A stretch of 64,000 nucleotides of DNA from Coriobacteriaceae bacterium (GCA_019421015.1 JAHZGC010000019.1:10432-74431), one strand, 5' to 3'. Counted from the first letter of the stretch, positions 1-9,048 are shown. Translations and numbers: made by a program. Notes: generated by a model from the letters alone, not told the origin.

Positions 1-1
1 C

Positions 2-1237
2 GGTGAGATGGCGGTTCCGGGCAATTGGATCCAGGTGAACAAAGGCATCGAAGACAGCCCCGAGCAGCTTGCCGCAGACATGCTGGCGGGCGGTGACAAC
101 CTAGGAGATCCAGAACTGGTGAATGTCATTGCCAACGGGGTGTACGACGCGGCCCAGTGGCTCACCTTTGAAGGCGGCGTGGCATGGGAACACAACCAGC
201 TGTTCTTCGGTGGCCACTCGGTGGAGCGTTCCATTATCCCCAAGGGGCATAAGGGCAACGCCATGACCACCAAGCTCACCGAGCGCGCCCGGAACATCGC
301 CAATCTGACCCTCGTCGATAACCTCAAGGCCGTTGAGCTCGTGATGGACGGAGGTGCCATTGCAGGTGTCAGGGCCGAGAGCACAATCACGGGCGACGTC
401 TACAAGTTCGCCTGCGGTGCCGTGGTGCTTGCCACCGGCGGCTTTGGGTCGAACGTGGCCATGCGTGCCGAGGCCAACTCCGATTTTGGTGACCGCTTTA
501 ACTCCACAGACAGCGTGGGTGCCCAAGGCGACGGCTTGGTGATGGCCCGCTCTGTCGGGGCTGCCTTGATCGACATGGACCTGATTCAGACCTATCCCAT
601 CTGCGACGTGGACACGGGTGCCTTGCTATATCTTGATGACATGCGTCTTGACCAGCGCACCGTTATGTTCAACAAGGAGGGCCGGCGGTTTGTAGAGGAG
701 CTTGACCGTCGCGACGTGCTGTCGAATGCCATTCTTTCCCAAACCGGTGCAATTGCCTACGAGATTTGGGACCAGGCGGCGGCCGATGAGACCGGTGTGG
801 TCGACATCCATGCCGACGAGTTCGAGAACCTCTCCGCTCGAGGCCTGTGCGCCAAAGCCGATACCATCGAGGAATGCTGTGAGCCATTCGGCATCGATGC
901 GGAGGCGCTCAAAGCCACCATCGAGATGTGGAACGGCTATGCCGATGCCGGTGCAGACCCAGATTTCAACTATCGTGGTGAGCTGCGGCGTGTCGAAGCG
1001 GCGCCCTTCTATATCATGGCCTACAAGCCGGCCGTGCACTACACCATGGGCGGTCTGCATATCAACGCGGATGCCCAGGTTCTTGACGAGGCGGGTGCGC
1101 CCATTCCGGGCCTCTATGCCGCCGGCGAGGTGGCGGGGCACAAGATGGGAACCAACCGTCTGGGCTCCACATCAATGAGCGATATCTACACCTTTGGCCG
1201 CATTGCCGGCAACAACGCCGCGGCTTACGTGGGGTAA
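2..1237 (+). CDS. FAD-dependent fumarate/urocanate reductase-like flavoprotein, 5' partial
   Basis: The reading frame is open through the left edge of the window, so the signal peptide and the GxGxxG FAD loop lie upstream and 411 residues are visible. The product is the C-terminal part of a flavocytochrome-c/fumarate-reductase-type flavoprotein, which reduces an alkene acid using FAD. The second FAD segment (VVLATGGFGSN), the substrate-side His-Thr-Met-Gly-Gly motif, the PGLYAAGE motif and the Asn-Arg-Leu-Gly-Ser motif are all present. The His and Arg in these motifs are catalytic or substrate-binding residues in Shewanella fumarate reductase. This is one of only two flavoproteins here that keep them. 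The fold is certain; the substrate is not. Confidence 0.9.
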   Translation, partial: GEMAVPGNWIQVNKGIEDSPEQLAADMLAGGDNLGDPELVNVIANGVYDAAQWLTFEGGVAWEHNQLFFGGHSVERSIIPKGHKGNAMTTKLTERARNIANLTLVDNLKAVELVMDGGAIAGVRAESTITGDVYKFACGAVVLATGGFGSNVAMRAEANSDFGDRFNSTDSVGAQGDGLVMARSVGAALIDMDLIQTYPICDVDTGALLYLDDMRLDQRTVMFNKEGRRFVEELDRRDVLSNAILSQTGAIAYEIWDQAAADETGVVDIHADEFENLSARGLCAKADTIEECCEPFGIDAEALKATIEMWNGYADAGADPDFNYRGELRRVEAAPFYIMAYKPAVHYTMGGLHINADAQVLDEAGAPIPGLYAAGEVAGHKMGTNRLGSTSMSDIYTFGRIAGNNAAAYVG

Positions 1238-1273
1238 CGAGGCTGGCCGGTAACCAAGGCTCTTAATACTGCG

Positions 1274-1308
1274 GCGGAGAAGTCCTTGGGATTCGGGGGC
1301 TTCTCCGC
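1274..1308. terminator. Hairpin between convergent genes
   Basis: A nine-base stem (GCGGAGAAG pairing with CTTCTCCGC) lies in the 109-bp gap between the convergent flavoprotein and LuxR genes. Outer arms AACCAAG and CTTGGTT may extend it. There is no strong T-tract, so it probably works as a bidirectional terminator. Confidence 0.6.
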
Positions 1309-1346
1309 TACTTGGTTTGTGGTTGCTCCGTACGCAGGTGCGCCTC

Positions 1347-2771
1347 CTACAGCAGGTCGATCAGCTCCTGCTGGCTGTGGACCCCGAGCTTCTCGTAGAT
1401 GTGGCGCGTGTGGTACTTGAGGGTGTTCTTGGTGATGGAGAGCTCCTCTTGGATGCGCAGCGTGTTGTTGCCGCGGGCGAGCAGGCCGAACACGTCGGTT
1501 TCGCGCTCAGTAAGGCCGTGGGAGGTTGCGAGCTGCTGGCAGCGGGCGGCGATGCGGTCCTCGTACTGCACCTCTACCACCCCGGGGACCGGCGCGTCCC
1601 TCTCCACTGAGGCGATGGTCTTGTCGAACCCGAAGTCCCGGATCGAGAACAGCGTGTAGAGCATCACGGCCCCCAGGATGAGCGCCACCACGGCCCGCGA
1701 CAGGAGGCTGTGGGTTCCCGCGACCCCCGTCACGAAGATGCCGGTCTGGGCCCCCAGGCCGATGCCCACGTAGTAGGCGGCGTAGCCCCAGGCTATGGAG
1801 GGCAGCGCGTTCGAGAGGCTGCGGGCCGCGATGGTGCACAGGGCCACGGTCATGAGCAGCCCGAAGACGGTGTTGCTGCAGGCGAGGGCCGTGGAGGCGC
1901 CCGAGGCCAGAACGGCGTCGTCGAGCAGCACGAGCAAAAATCCGCCCAGCAGCAGCGCGAAGGCGAGGCTAAAGAGCACGTCGACGCGGGGCGCGGGGCG
2001 GCTTCCCAGGGCGTAGGCAAGCACCGCCAGCAGCACCGCACCCATGAACCAGCTGCCCAGCAGACCGCCGTCGGCATTCTGGTAGCGCAGGCCAAAGCCG
2101 TAGGCCAGGCTGAACACAAAGATGTAGACGAACAGGTCGTGGGTCAGGGGCAGCACCGAACGCGGCCGGGTGATCTCGGCGTCGGCGGCCGCCTCGGCAT
2201 GGGCGTAGTCGGCGAAGCGGCGGCGCGTGTGCCAGGAACAGAGCGCCAACAGCCCGATGACGCAGACGGCGTAGCAGGCAACCACAAACACGTAGCCGCC
2301 CTGGGCGAGGGCCCAAGCCAGGGGGATGGCCGCAAGGCCGCCGGCCGCGAAGCATACGAGCAGCGGGCGAAACTCCAGCGACGAGCAGAGCACGAGCCAC
2401 AGCACGCTTGCCCAGGCGATCGACGAGGCGGTAAGGCATGACCCTGCCAGCAGGACGGCGGCGTTTTGGTGCGCAACCCCTAAGGGCGCCAGCACGGCTC
2501 CGGCCACGGCGCAGGCCCCCGCCGCCAAGGTAAGGGGCCGCGATGCCACGAGATGCGGGGTACGGCGGGCCACGAGGGCGAGGACGATCATCTCGACGGC
2601 CTGGACGAGCGTGGCCCAGTCGCGCGTAGCGTCGTCCACTGTGCTTTGCACGGCGTTCAGGGGGCCGTTGAAGAAGATGGTGGTGACCTTTGCAAGTACC
2701 GTGGCCGCAATGCAGACCCAGAAGGCCCGCTGGCGGCCATACGGCGAGACAAGCTGCGCCAGTCGTGGCAT
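1347..2771 (-). CDS. LuxR-family regulator with N-terminal multi-pass membrane domain
   Basis: This 474-residue protein has roughly ten to twelve hydrophobic segments over residues 1-400, followed by a C-terminal LuxR/GerE helix-turn-helix (start LTERETDVFGLL, ending near GVHSQQELIDLL). It probably senses a ligand in or across the membrane and activates the divergent Tat flavoprotein at 3084. The ATG at 2771 follows GAGAGGGATTTT; an in-frame ATG at 2807 would add 12 residues. Membrane-LuxR proteins beside reductase genes are typical of Eggerthellaceae. The inducer is unknown. Confidence 0.88.
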   Translation of the reverse strand: MPRLAQLVSPYGRQRAFWVCIAATVLAKVTTIFFNGPLNAVQSTVDDATRDWATLVQAVEMIVLALVARRTPHLVASRPLTLAAGACAVAGAVLAPLGVAHQNAAVLLAGSCLTASSIAWASVLWLVLCSSLEFRPLLVCFAAGGLAAIPLAWALAQGGYVFVVACYAVCVIGLLALCSWHTRRRFADYAHAEAAADAEITRPRSVLPLTHDLFVYIFVFSLAYGFGLRYQNADGGLLGSWFMGAVLLAVLAYALGSRPAPRVDVLFSLAFALLLGGFLLVLLDDAVLASGASTALACSNTVFGLLMTVALCTIAARSLSNALPSIAWGYAAYYVGIGLGAQTGIFVTGVAGTHSLLSRAVVALILGAVMLYTLFSIRDFGFDKTIASVERDAPVPGVVEVQYEDRIAARCQQLATSHGLTERETDVFGLLARGNNTLRIQEELSITKNTLKYHTRHIYEKLGVHSQQELIDLL

Positions 2772-2933
2772 AAAATCCCTCTCGATGGCATCTACCTGCA
2801 AAAACATTCATACCACCCCTCAGGGGCGGGGTAGTTTTGCACCGCGCTCCCTAGTATGACAACCGCATTGTAGCGCCGCCGAAGGTTTACAGCAGAGCAC
2901 AAAATTGCTGCACCAAGGCGCACGAGGGTGAGG

Positions 2934-2947
2934 CGTACCGAGGTACG
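2934..2947. promoter_or_regulatory. Short palindrome in divergent LuxR/flavoprotein intergenic region
   Basis: The 312-bp gap 2772-3083 carries the promoters of both divergent genes. Its clearest symmetry is CGTACC-GA-GGTACG, about 140 bp upstream of the flavoprotein start. It is a candidate operator for the adjacent LuxR regulator, on position and symmetry only. Confidence 0.35.
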
Positions 2948-3083
2948 TGATCCCGAGCGGAAACGAAGGTGCGGCAGTTTTGAGGATTGCTCTAGATGCC
3001 AGGTGTCGCGCGACATTGAAACGTGGCCGGGGTGCCGAAGCCCCCGTGCCGCACGGCAACCGGATGTAAAGGGGAGAAGTGCT

Positions 3084-4862
3084 ATGGATCGTCGTTCGTT
3101 TGTCAAAGGTGGGGCTTTGAGCGCCGCCGCCGTCGCTACCGCCGCCGCGCTGCCTGTGGCCGCCATGGCCGACGAGGCCTCTGCCCCAGCTGCCGGCGTG
3201 CCTGCGTGGCTGGGTGCCGAGCCCGAAATCGCCGAGGGCGACATCGTGCGCACCGATGAGACTACCCTGTTGGTCATTGGTGCCGGCACCGCAGGTCTTG
3301 CCTGCGCGGCCACCGCTGCCGACATGGGCATCGACTTCATCCTGGCCGAGAAGCTCCCGGTGATCTCGGAGTCGCGCGAGTACTTTGGCGCGGTCAACAC
3401 CCGCCAGATCATCGAAGCCGGCCTTGAGGCCGACAAGGGCATGCTCCTGAACGAGCTCGTGAGCTACGCCAGCGGCAAGTGCGACCGCGACCTCATCAAG
3501 ATGTGGATCGACGAGAGCGCCGAGACCGTGGAGTGGTACGAGCCCATGTTCAACGCCGTGGGCCAGGCCGTGATTCTGCCCGACTACGTGGAGGAGAAGG
3601 CCGGCGGCACCCTCAACTACTCGCCTGTGACCGAGCACATGTCGGCCACCGCCTACATCCCGCCCACGCGCAACGAGGTCATCCTCTCGCATATCGAGGA
3701 GTCCGGCAACGAGGTGCGCTGGAGCTACGACCTGGTGAAGCTCGTGCACGCCGACGGCAAGGTGACTGGTGCCATCTTCGACACCGACGAGGGCCTGGTG
3801 CAGGTCAATGCCCCCTACACCGTGATCGCCACCGGCGGCTACGCGGCCAACCCCCAGATGATGATGGCCCTGCAGCCCGACGCTGTGGCCTCCGTCACCG
3901 CAGCCGCCTACAACCCGCCCTGCACGGGCCAGGGCATCAAGGCCGGCCTGTGGGCCGGTGCCGTGAAGGACGCCGACCCCACCCCCATGCTCTTTGACCG
4001 CGGCGCGGTGCTGCCGGGCGTCGACGCCGGCTACGTTGACCTTGGGGACGGCAAGTTCGGCCTGCCTGGCACGCGCTTCCAGCTCAACATCGGCAGCCAG
4101 CCCTTCCTCAAGGTGAACCGCTACGGCAAGCGCTTTGCCAACGAGTCGGTGCCCTACGACAACATGTGCTTCGCGGCCGGCCGCCAGCCGGGCGGCGTGT
4201 TCTGCCAGGTCTTCGACGGCAACGTCAAGGAGGACGTGGTCCGCTTTATGCAGACCGGTTGCGCCGCCGCCTCGCGCCTCTATCTGGAGATGCTGGGCGA
4301 GACCGTGGACGACTACTTCGAGTACGTGGGCTGCACCGACCTGTTCCAAAAGGCCGACACCCTTGACGAGCTGGCCGACAAGCTGGGCTTCGAGGGAGAG
4401 GCCAAGGAGGCCTTCCTGGCCACCATCGACGAGTACAACGCGCTCTACGACGCCCAGGAGGACAGCCAGTACGGCAAGGAGGCCTACCGTCTCTCGGCCG
4501 TGCGCGAGGCCCCGTTCTACGGCTGCTGGTTCGGCAGCTCGCTGCTGACCACGCTCGACGGCCTGCGTATCAACGCCGACCTCGAGGTTCTCGATGCCGA
4601 CGCCCAGCCGATCCCCGGCCTCTATGCCATCGGCGACGCCTCGGGCAGCTTCTTTGCCACCAACTACCCCGAGTATATCGTGGGCGTGGCCGCCGGCCGC
4701 TCCACCGTTGAGGGCCGTCACCTGGCCAAGGCCATCGCCGCCAAGGAAGGTGTCGACGTGGAGGCCGCCGACGCCGCCGCCAAAGAGGCCCTGGCCGCAG
4801 CCGTGACCGAGGAGGTCCCCGCAGCCGACTACAAGACGGCCATCGCCACCGTGTGCTGGTAA
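3084..4862 (+). CDS. Tat-exported FAD-dependent reductase
   Basis: The protein has 592 residues and begins with a twin-arginine signal (DRRSFVKGG) and Ala-rich h-region, so it should be exported folded. The FAD loop is VIGAGTAGLACA near residue 60, and the C-terminal FAD segment is PIPGLYAIGDASG. The region that is His-Thr-Met-Gly-Gly in fumarate reductases reads TTLDGL here, and the NRLGS-type Arg is absent, so fumarate is an unlikely substrate. The ATG at 3084 follows GGGGAGAAGTGCT; longer in-frame starts would disrupt the Tat signal. A LuxR regulator is divergent. Confidence 0.9.
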   Translation: MDRRSFVKGGALSAAAVATAAALPVAAMADEASAPAAGVPAWLGAEPEIAEGDIVRTDETTLLVIGAGTAGLACAATAADMGIDFILAEKLPVISESREYFGAVNTRQIIEAGLEADKGMLLNELVSYASGKCDRDLIKMWIDESAETVEWYEPMFNAVGQAVILPDYVEEKAGGTLNYSPVTEHMSATAYIPPTRNEVILSHIEESGNEVRWSYDLVKLVHADGKVTGAIFDTDEGLVQVNAPYTVIATGGYAANPQMMMALQPDAVASVTAAAYNPPCTGQGIKAGLWAGAVKDADPTPMLFDRGAVLPGVDAGYVDLGDGKFGLPGTRFQLNIGSQPFLKVNRYGKRFANESVPYDNMCFAAGRQPGGVFCQVFDGNVKEDVVRFMQTGCAAASRLYLEMLGETVDDYFEYVGCTDLFQKADTLDELADKLGFEGEAKEAFLATIDEYNALYDAQEDSQYGKEAYRLSAVREAPFYGCWFGSSLLTTLDGLRINADLEVLDADAQPIPGLYAIGDASGSFFATNYPEYIVGVAAGRSTVEGRHLAKAIAAKEGVDVEAADAAAKEALAAAVTEEVPAADYKTAIATVCW

Positions 4863-4910
4863 GAACCGGCCAAAGGCCGACGGGCTGCCGTCGGTGACAC
4901 GCGCGACAGA

Positions 4911-4956
4911 CGGTGTTCCCTCGGGCTCCATCGGCCTGCGGGGGCACCGTTTTTGG
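4911..4956 (+). terminator. Rho-independent terminator after the 3.1-kb flavoprotein
   Basis: The arms ACGGTG (4911-4916) and CACCGT (4946-4951), extended by C-rich and G-rich inner bases, form a hairpin followed directly by TTTTTGG. It sits 50 bp downstream of the flavoprotein stop. Confidence 0.7.
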
Positions 4957-5006
4957 TTGCGGGACGCTATCATCAGGGGTCTGAACCGGACCGAGGGGAG
5001 CAACGC

Positions 5007-5939
5007 GTGATCATCAACACCGGCGGCCGCACCGACACCGTCCAGTACTACACCGACTGGCTGATGCGCCGGTTCGAGGAGGGCTACGCGCTCACCCGCA
5101 ACCCGCTGTTCCCCACCAAGGTCAACCGCTACGAGCTGGACCCCAAGGTGGTGGACTGCGTGGTGTTCTGCTCCAAGAACTACCAGCCCATCCTGCCACG
5201 GCTCCATGAGATTACCGACCGCTTCAACACATACTTCCACTACACCATCACCGCCTACGGCCGAAACATCGAGCCGGGCGTTCCCCCCATCGACGAGAGC
5301 ATGGCGACGCTGATCGAGCTCTCCCAACTGGTGGGGCGCCAGCGCGTCTCGTGGCGCTACGACCCGGTGCTGCTGACCAGGGACTACACGATCCAGCGCC
5401 ACCTGGAGACCTTCGACCGCATGGCGCGCGTCTTGGCACCCCATATCGACCGCTGCGTCTTCAGCTTCGTGGAGATGTACAAGAAGCTGCGGTTCAATAT
5501 GCCCGAGCTCATTCCCCTCTCGGTGGAGGACATGGACGAGCTGGCCCGGGGCTTGGGCTCCATCGCCGCCACCTACGGCATGCGCATCCAGACCTGCGGG
5601 ACCAACGGGGACTTCAGCCGCTACGGCATTCAATCCTCGGGTTGTATGACGCTCGACATTTTGGGAGAAGCTAACGGTGTCGCCTGCAAGACCCGCAAGC
5701 ACAAGGGGATGCGCCAGGGCTGCCATTGCATTGAGAGCCGCGACATCGGAGCCTATGACACCTGCCTCAACGGTTGCAAATACTGCTACGCCAACCAGAC
5801 GCCCCAGAAAGCCATCGAGAATTACAAGCTGCACGACCCCGCCTCGCCGCTGCTGCTGGGGCAGGTGTGCCCCGACGACACCGTGACCCAGGGCGTGCAG
5901 AAGACGTTTCTGGCTCCGGGGTCGAAGGGGGAGCGGTAG
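5007..5939 (+). CDS. DUF1848 family protein with C-terminal cysteine cluster
   Basis: A 310-residue cytoplasmic protein of the DUF1848 family. Near the C-terminus it has a cluster at Cys239, 241, 253, 257 and 260 (CHC...CLNGCKYCYAN), a likely Fe-S site that resembles a radical-SAM or nucleic-acid repair cluster. Biochemical function is not established for the family. The GTG at 5007 is preferred because GAGGGGAGCAACGC precedes it and family similarity starts there; an upstream ATG at 4953 overlaps the terminator. It appears monocistronic. Confidence 0.8.
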   Translation: MIINTGGRTDTVQYYTDWLMRRFEEGYALTRNPLFPTKVNRYELDPKVVDCVVFCSKNYQPILPRLHEITDRFNTYFHYTITAYGRNIEPGVPPIDESMATLIELSQLVGRQRVSWRYDPVLLTRDYTIQRHLETFDRMARVLAPHIDRCVFSFVEMYKKLRFNMPELIPLSVEDMDELARGLGSIAATYGMRIQTCGTNGDFSRYGIQSSGCMTLDILGEANGVACKTRKHKGMRQGCHCIESRDIGAYDTCLNGCKYCYANQTPQKAIENYKLHDPASPLLLGQVCPDDTVTQGVQKTFLAPGSKGER

Positions 5940-6124
5940 GGCTGCGGGTGGTTTGGTTATTGTGCTGAGGCTGGGGACGGGGGTCTCGTCGGCGCGCAGG
6001 GCCTCAGCGTTGCGGCTGGTATGGATGCCGTTGATCGAGGTGGTCACGTCAGGGTTGGTCGGGCTGGTGGAGACAGGCGGGTACTGCTGGCCGGAAACCT
6101 CAAGAGCAGCCTCGGGAGAAGACC

Positions 6125-6289
6125 ATGGGCGTCTTTGCCAACATCGACGACCTCATCAGGGGTAGGGTCATCGAGGCCGCCCACGTCGAGTTCAGGGGCA
6201 GACTCGGCCCGAACGTTGTCGTCCGTGGAGGCCGTGGTGCTTGGAGGCGAGATGTTTCCGCAGTATGGGGGTTCTGGATAGGCGATTGA
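6125..6289 (+). pseudogene. Fragment resembling the N-terminus of an AlbA_2/Schlafen-type ATP-binding regulator
   Basis: A 54-codon frame begins MGVFANIDDLIRGRVIEAAH and continues VEF. This resembles the start of AlbA_2-domain proteins (pattern: ..LI.G.V.E...VEFK). Similarity is lost after about 30 residues and a stop follows. The usual domain is several hundred residues, so this would be a decayed stump. The family assignment is tentative. Confidence 0.35.
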
Positions 6290-6569
6290 GGGAGTCCAAA
6301 GGCCAAGTACCGGGCCTCACTATCCGCTTATGACCGATAGTCCGGCAAAATCCCAGGTCAGAAAGGGGTCTTGGCCGCCAGGGGGACCCTGCCTTGCCGG
6401 CATATGGGGAACATCGGGGCTTCCGGTCTATCCAGAACCCTGATTATGCGGTGCTATCTGCTGATTCGGCGATTGCCGGAAACGCGGTAGGCGTTGCCCT
6501 TGGGTCGCCGGGCTCCGACGTCGTGGTGCCGGTGCTTGTACGGATCGCTTCGGGGCTAAAAAACCAATA
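6290..6569. other. Unexplained stretch, possibly decayed coding DNA
   Basis: No gene with a start codon and ribosome-binding site is visible. One plus-strand frame is open for about 78 codons (6334-6570) but has no good start and no recognisable motif. Together with the AlbA_2-like stump, the region 5940-6569 looks like degraded coding sequence between the DUF1848 gene and the deleted flavoprotein. Confidence 0.4.
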
Positions 6570-6602
6570 GGGCCCGGCTCGCCTCCGTGGCAAGCCGGGC
6601 CC
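6555..6602 (-). terminator. Strong terminator for the minus-strand flavoprotein remnant
   Basis: A perfect ten-base stem (GGGCCCGGCT at 6570-6579, AGCCGGGCCC at 6593-6602) is followed on the minus strand by a T-rich run (TTGGTTTTTT). It lies 27 bp past the stop of the 6629 gene, as expected if that gene kept its original 3' end. Confidence 0.85.
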
Positions 6603-6628
6603 TATGCCGGTCGATACGTTCGCGCTGC

Positions 6629-7282
6629 CTACACCAGCGGCTCCTCGGCTGCGGCGTTGGTGCCGGCGTCCTCGGCCGCCACGCCGCACACGGTGCCGTC
6701 GTCGGCGATGACGAGCTCCTTGACGGGGGTCTCGGTGAGGATCTCGACGCCGTTGTCGCGGGCCGCCTGCTCCAAGGTGGCCATGGCCTGGGCACCGCCG
6801 CCCTCGAACTCGTGGGCGCAGGCCACGTGCGAGAAGCCGTGGTAGTCGTCGACGTCCGAGAAGGCCACGCCCTGCTCCAGGAGCCAGTCGATGTTGGCGC
6901 CCGAGTTCTTGTCGAGCTGCTTCCAGGCGGTGGAGTCGCCCAGGTAGCGGGTCATGACCTGCTCGTCGACCAGCACCTTGGACAGCGGGAACTCGATGCC
7001 CTTCTCGCGCTGGAGCGACGAGTCGCGGGCAAAGACGCACTCCACCACGAGGCCGTTGCCGCCGCAGGTGGCGTTCTTCTCGAGCATCACCACGTGGGCG
7101 CCTTCCTGGGCGGCCTGCAGGGCGCACACGAGGCCCGACATGCCGCCGCCGACGATGGCGATGTCGGCGTCGACGACGTTCTCGTCGGCCTGGGCGAGCG
7201 GGGCGGCCTTGACGGTTGCCGCTGCGACGCCGGCTGCCACGGCGCCTCCGACGAACGTGCGGCGGTTCATAGCGATGTCCAT
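6629..7282 (-). CDS. Tat FAD flavoprotein with an internal deletion
   Basis: This 217-residue frame starts with a twin-arginine signal (NRRTFVGGA), an FAD loop (IAIVGGGMSGLVCA) and LEKN..CGGNG, then runs about 195 residues like a normal family member. It then ends abruptly in AGTNAAAEEPLV. That tail matches the extreme C-terminus of intact relatives (FGRIAGNNAAA, FGRLAGSNAAA), so about 250-350 central residues, including the substrate site, appear to have been deleted in frame. Start ATG follows AAGGAGAGCACCC. It is divergent from a LuxR regulator across a palindromic operator region. Probably non-functional as a reductase. Confidence 0.8.
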   Translation of the reverse strand: MDIAMNRRTFVGGAVAAGVAAATVKAAPLAQADENVVDADIAIVGGGMSGLVCALQAAQEGAHVVMLEKNATCGGNGLVVECVFARDSSLQREKGIEFPLSKVLVDEQVMTRYLGDSTAWKQLDKNSGANIDWLLEQGVAFSDVDDYHGFSHVACAHEFEGGGAQAMATLEQAARDNGVEILTETPVKELVIADDGTVCGVAAEDAGTNAAAEEPLV

Positions 7283-7377
7283 GGGTGCTCTCCTTAACGG
7301 TAGGGGTGCAGCGCGGGGCGCGTCCGGCGCGCCTCGCATGACAGGCCGCACTCTACGGGGGCGCCGATTGGCGTGCC

Positions 7378-7396
7378 TTCCACGAATCGTGTGGAA
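7378..7396. promoter_or_regulatory. Operator-like palindrome, copy 1
   Basis: An 11-bp perfect palindrome CACGAATCGTG with a TTC...GAA-like flank. It lies in the 310-bp intergenic region between the deleted flavoprotein and the divergent LuxR gene. The same core recurs 47 bp away. Confidence 0.55.
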
Positions 7397-7423
7397 TCGC
7401 GCGGTTTGCCCTGGTAGGGGGCT

Positions 7424-7442
7424 CTTACACGAATCGTGTAAG
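7424..7442. promoter_or_regulatory. Operator-like 19-bp perfect palindrome, copy 2
   Basis: CTTACACGAATCGTGTAAG is a perfect 19-bp palindrome sharing the core ACGAATCGTGT with copy 1. Two copies about four and a half helical turns apart suggest binding of a dimeric regulator, most simply the LuxR protein encoded at 7593. Confidence 0.65.
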
Positions 7443-7592
7443 GAGCGTTTGAGCTGGGGTTGGGGCTACAATCGGCGGTGCTTGCCGTAAGGGGCGCGTG
7501 GGGGAGCGGCGCCTGGGCACGCCATGGGGGCGCGGCGGCGGGCGTTTGCTGATCGTTTTTTTGGGCCAGAGGGCCAGAAAGGATCCTGAGCC

Positions 7593-9029
7593 GTGCGCCT
7601 CTTTGCTGCGCTGGGGACGTTTCTCTTTGTAGAGCGGTTCGTGCCGCTGGTGAATACCTATGAGCGCGGGGGCATCCCCGTGGTCGACCCGCTTCAGAGC
7701 ATCCTGACGGCGCTGCCGCTTTTGGTGCTCGTGGCGCTTGGGGTGAGATGCCCTCCTTCGTGGCAGCGGCGTCTGCCGGGGGCGGGTGCGGCGCTGATGG
7801 GCGCCTCGGCGCTCTGTCTGGTCGGGAGCGAGCTTTTGGGCGTGCCGGACGTTGGAGGGGCGGCGGCCGTAGGCACGCGCTGTGCCGTGGCCCTGCTCTG
7901 TGCGGGGCTCTGCCGCTCCATTGCGCCGTTTGGCATGCGGGTGGTTGCGCGCAACCTGGTGGCGGCCTCGTGCGTGGCGTGCGTTGCGGCCCCGGTGGGC
8001 TACGGGCTGCTGGCGCACGGCTGGTTTGGCGCCTATTGCGCCGTGCTTGTTATGGCCGCTGCTACGGCGTGGCTTTCTCAGCGGGGGTTGGAGCGCGTGG
8101 CGCGAGGAGGCGGCGCGTCTCGTGCGGCGGTTTCCAGCAACGAGCTCCAAGGCGAGACGACCCGGGGTTGGAGGCGGTTCTTTGGGCTCTTTGCGTCGTG
8201 CGGGCTGGTGGGTATGACCGTGACCTACGTGGTGCTGGGTGCCGTGCTTGGGGTGAGTCGCATGGAGCTGGCCCGCCAAACGGCGTCGGCCCAGCTGTCT
8301 GACGTGCTTCCGCTGGTGGGCATGCTGCTTGGCAGCGTGGCGCTGCTGGTGTGCTGGCACGCCCGCCGAGTGCTGCTTTCTGAGGACGGCCTGCCGACGG
8401 CGCTGTACGGAGCGGCGGTAACGGCCCTGCTTTTGCTGCCGGCCCAAAGCGTCGCGGCGACCTCGGCGGGGCTGCTGGTGGCCTGCGCGGCTTACGAGGC
8501 CCTGAGGCTTATGTTCATCGTTGCCTTTGCGGAGACCTACCGTGCATGGGGACTTGAGCCGCTGCCGGCCTGCTCCCTGTGCCTCTTTGGGTACTGCCTG
8601 TTCCACGACATGGACGGGCTGCTTGATCTGTGGGCTGCCGGGTGGTGCGCCTCTTCCCAGGCTCGGATCTTGGCGGTGTGTCTGGCGCTCATGGCCGTTG
8701 TGGCCTTGGTGCAGCTGGGGCTGCGCCGCAGGCCGTCCCGGGTGCTCGACGGGCCTGCGGGCCCAATGGCTGCGGGCTCTCGTCACGATGCGCCGCGGGG
8801 AGACTCTGACGACGGGCGTTTGGTGGAGCGGCCCCGCGAGTGCTGGGGCCTCACCCCGCGCGAGACCGACGTGCTCGCGCTCGTGGCCACCGCCCGCAGC
8901 GTGCCGCGCATGGCCGCCGAGCTCTATGTGTCCGAGAATACGGTGAAGGCCCACATGAAGAGCATCTACGCCAAGGCAGACGTGCACAGCAAGCAGGAGC
9001 TGCTCGACGCCATGGCGAGGCTGGGGTAG
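7593..9029 (+). CDS. LuxR-family regulator with N-terminal multi-pass membrane domain
   Basis: The 478-residue product has many hydrophobic helices up to about residue 380, a polar linker, then a LuxR helix-turn-helix (LTPRETDVLALVATA to DVHSKQELLDAMARLG). The start is GTG, preceded by AAAGGATCCTGAGCC. It is divergent from the internally deleted flavoprotein, so it may be a regulator orphaned from its target. Two shared palindromes lie between them. The membrane-anchored architecture matches the other four LuxR proteins in the window. Confidence 0.88.
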   Translation: MRLFAALGTFLFVERFVPLVNTYERGGIPVVDPLQSILTALPLLVLVALGVRCPPSWQRRLPGAGAALMGASALCLVGSELLGVPDVGGAAAVGTRCAVALLCAGLCRSIAPFGMRVVARNLVAASCVACVAAPVGYGLLAHGWFGAYCAVLVMAAATAWLSQRGLERVARGGGASRAAVSSNELQGETTRGWRRFFGLFASCGLVGMTVTYVVLGAVLGVSRMELARQTASAQLSDVLPLVGMLLGSVALLVCWHARRVLLSEDGLPTALYGAAVTALLLLPAQSVAATSAGLLVACAAYEALRLMFIVAFAETYRAWGLEPLPACSLCLFGYCLFHDMDGLLDLWAAGWCASSQARILAVCLALMAVVALVQLGLRRRPSRVLDGPAGPMAAGSRHDAPRGDSDDGRLVERPRECWGLTPRETDVLALVATARSVPRMAAELYVSENTVKAHMKSIYAKADVHSKQELLDAMARLG

Positions 9030-9048
9030 GGGCCCTGCGACTCGGGGC

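Noticed and set aside
2820..6047. 1075-residue open frame on the minus strand
   Set aside because: It is antisense to the Tat flavoprotein and the DUF1848 gene; the composition is His/Gly/Val-rich, typical of a shadow frame in GC-rich DNA.
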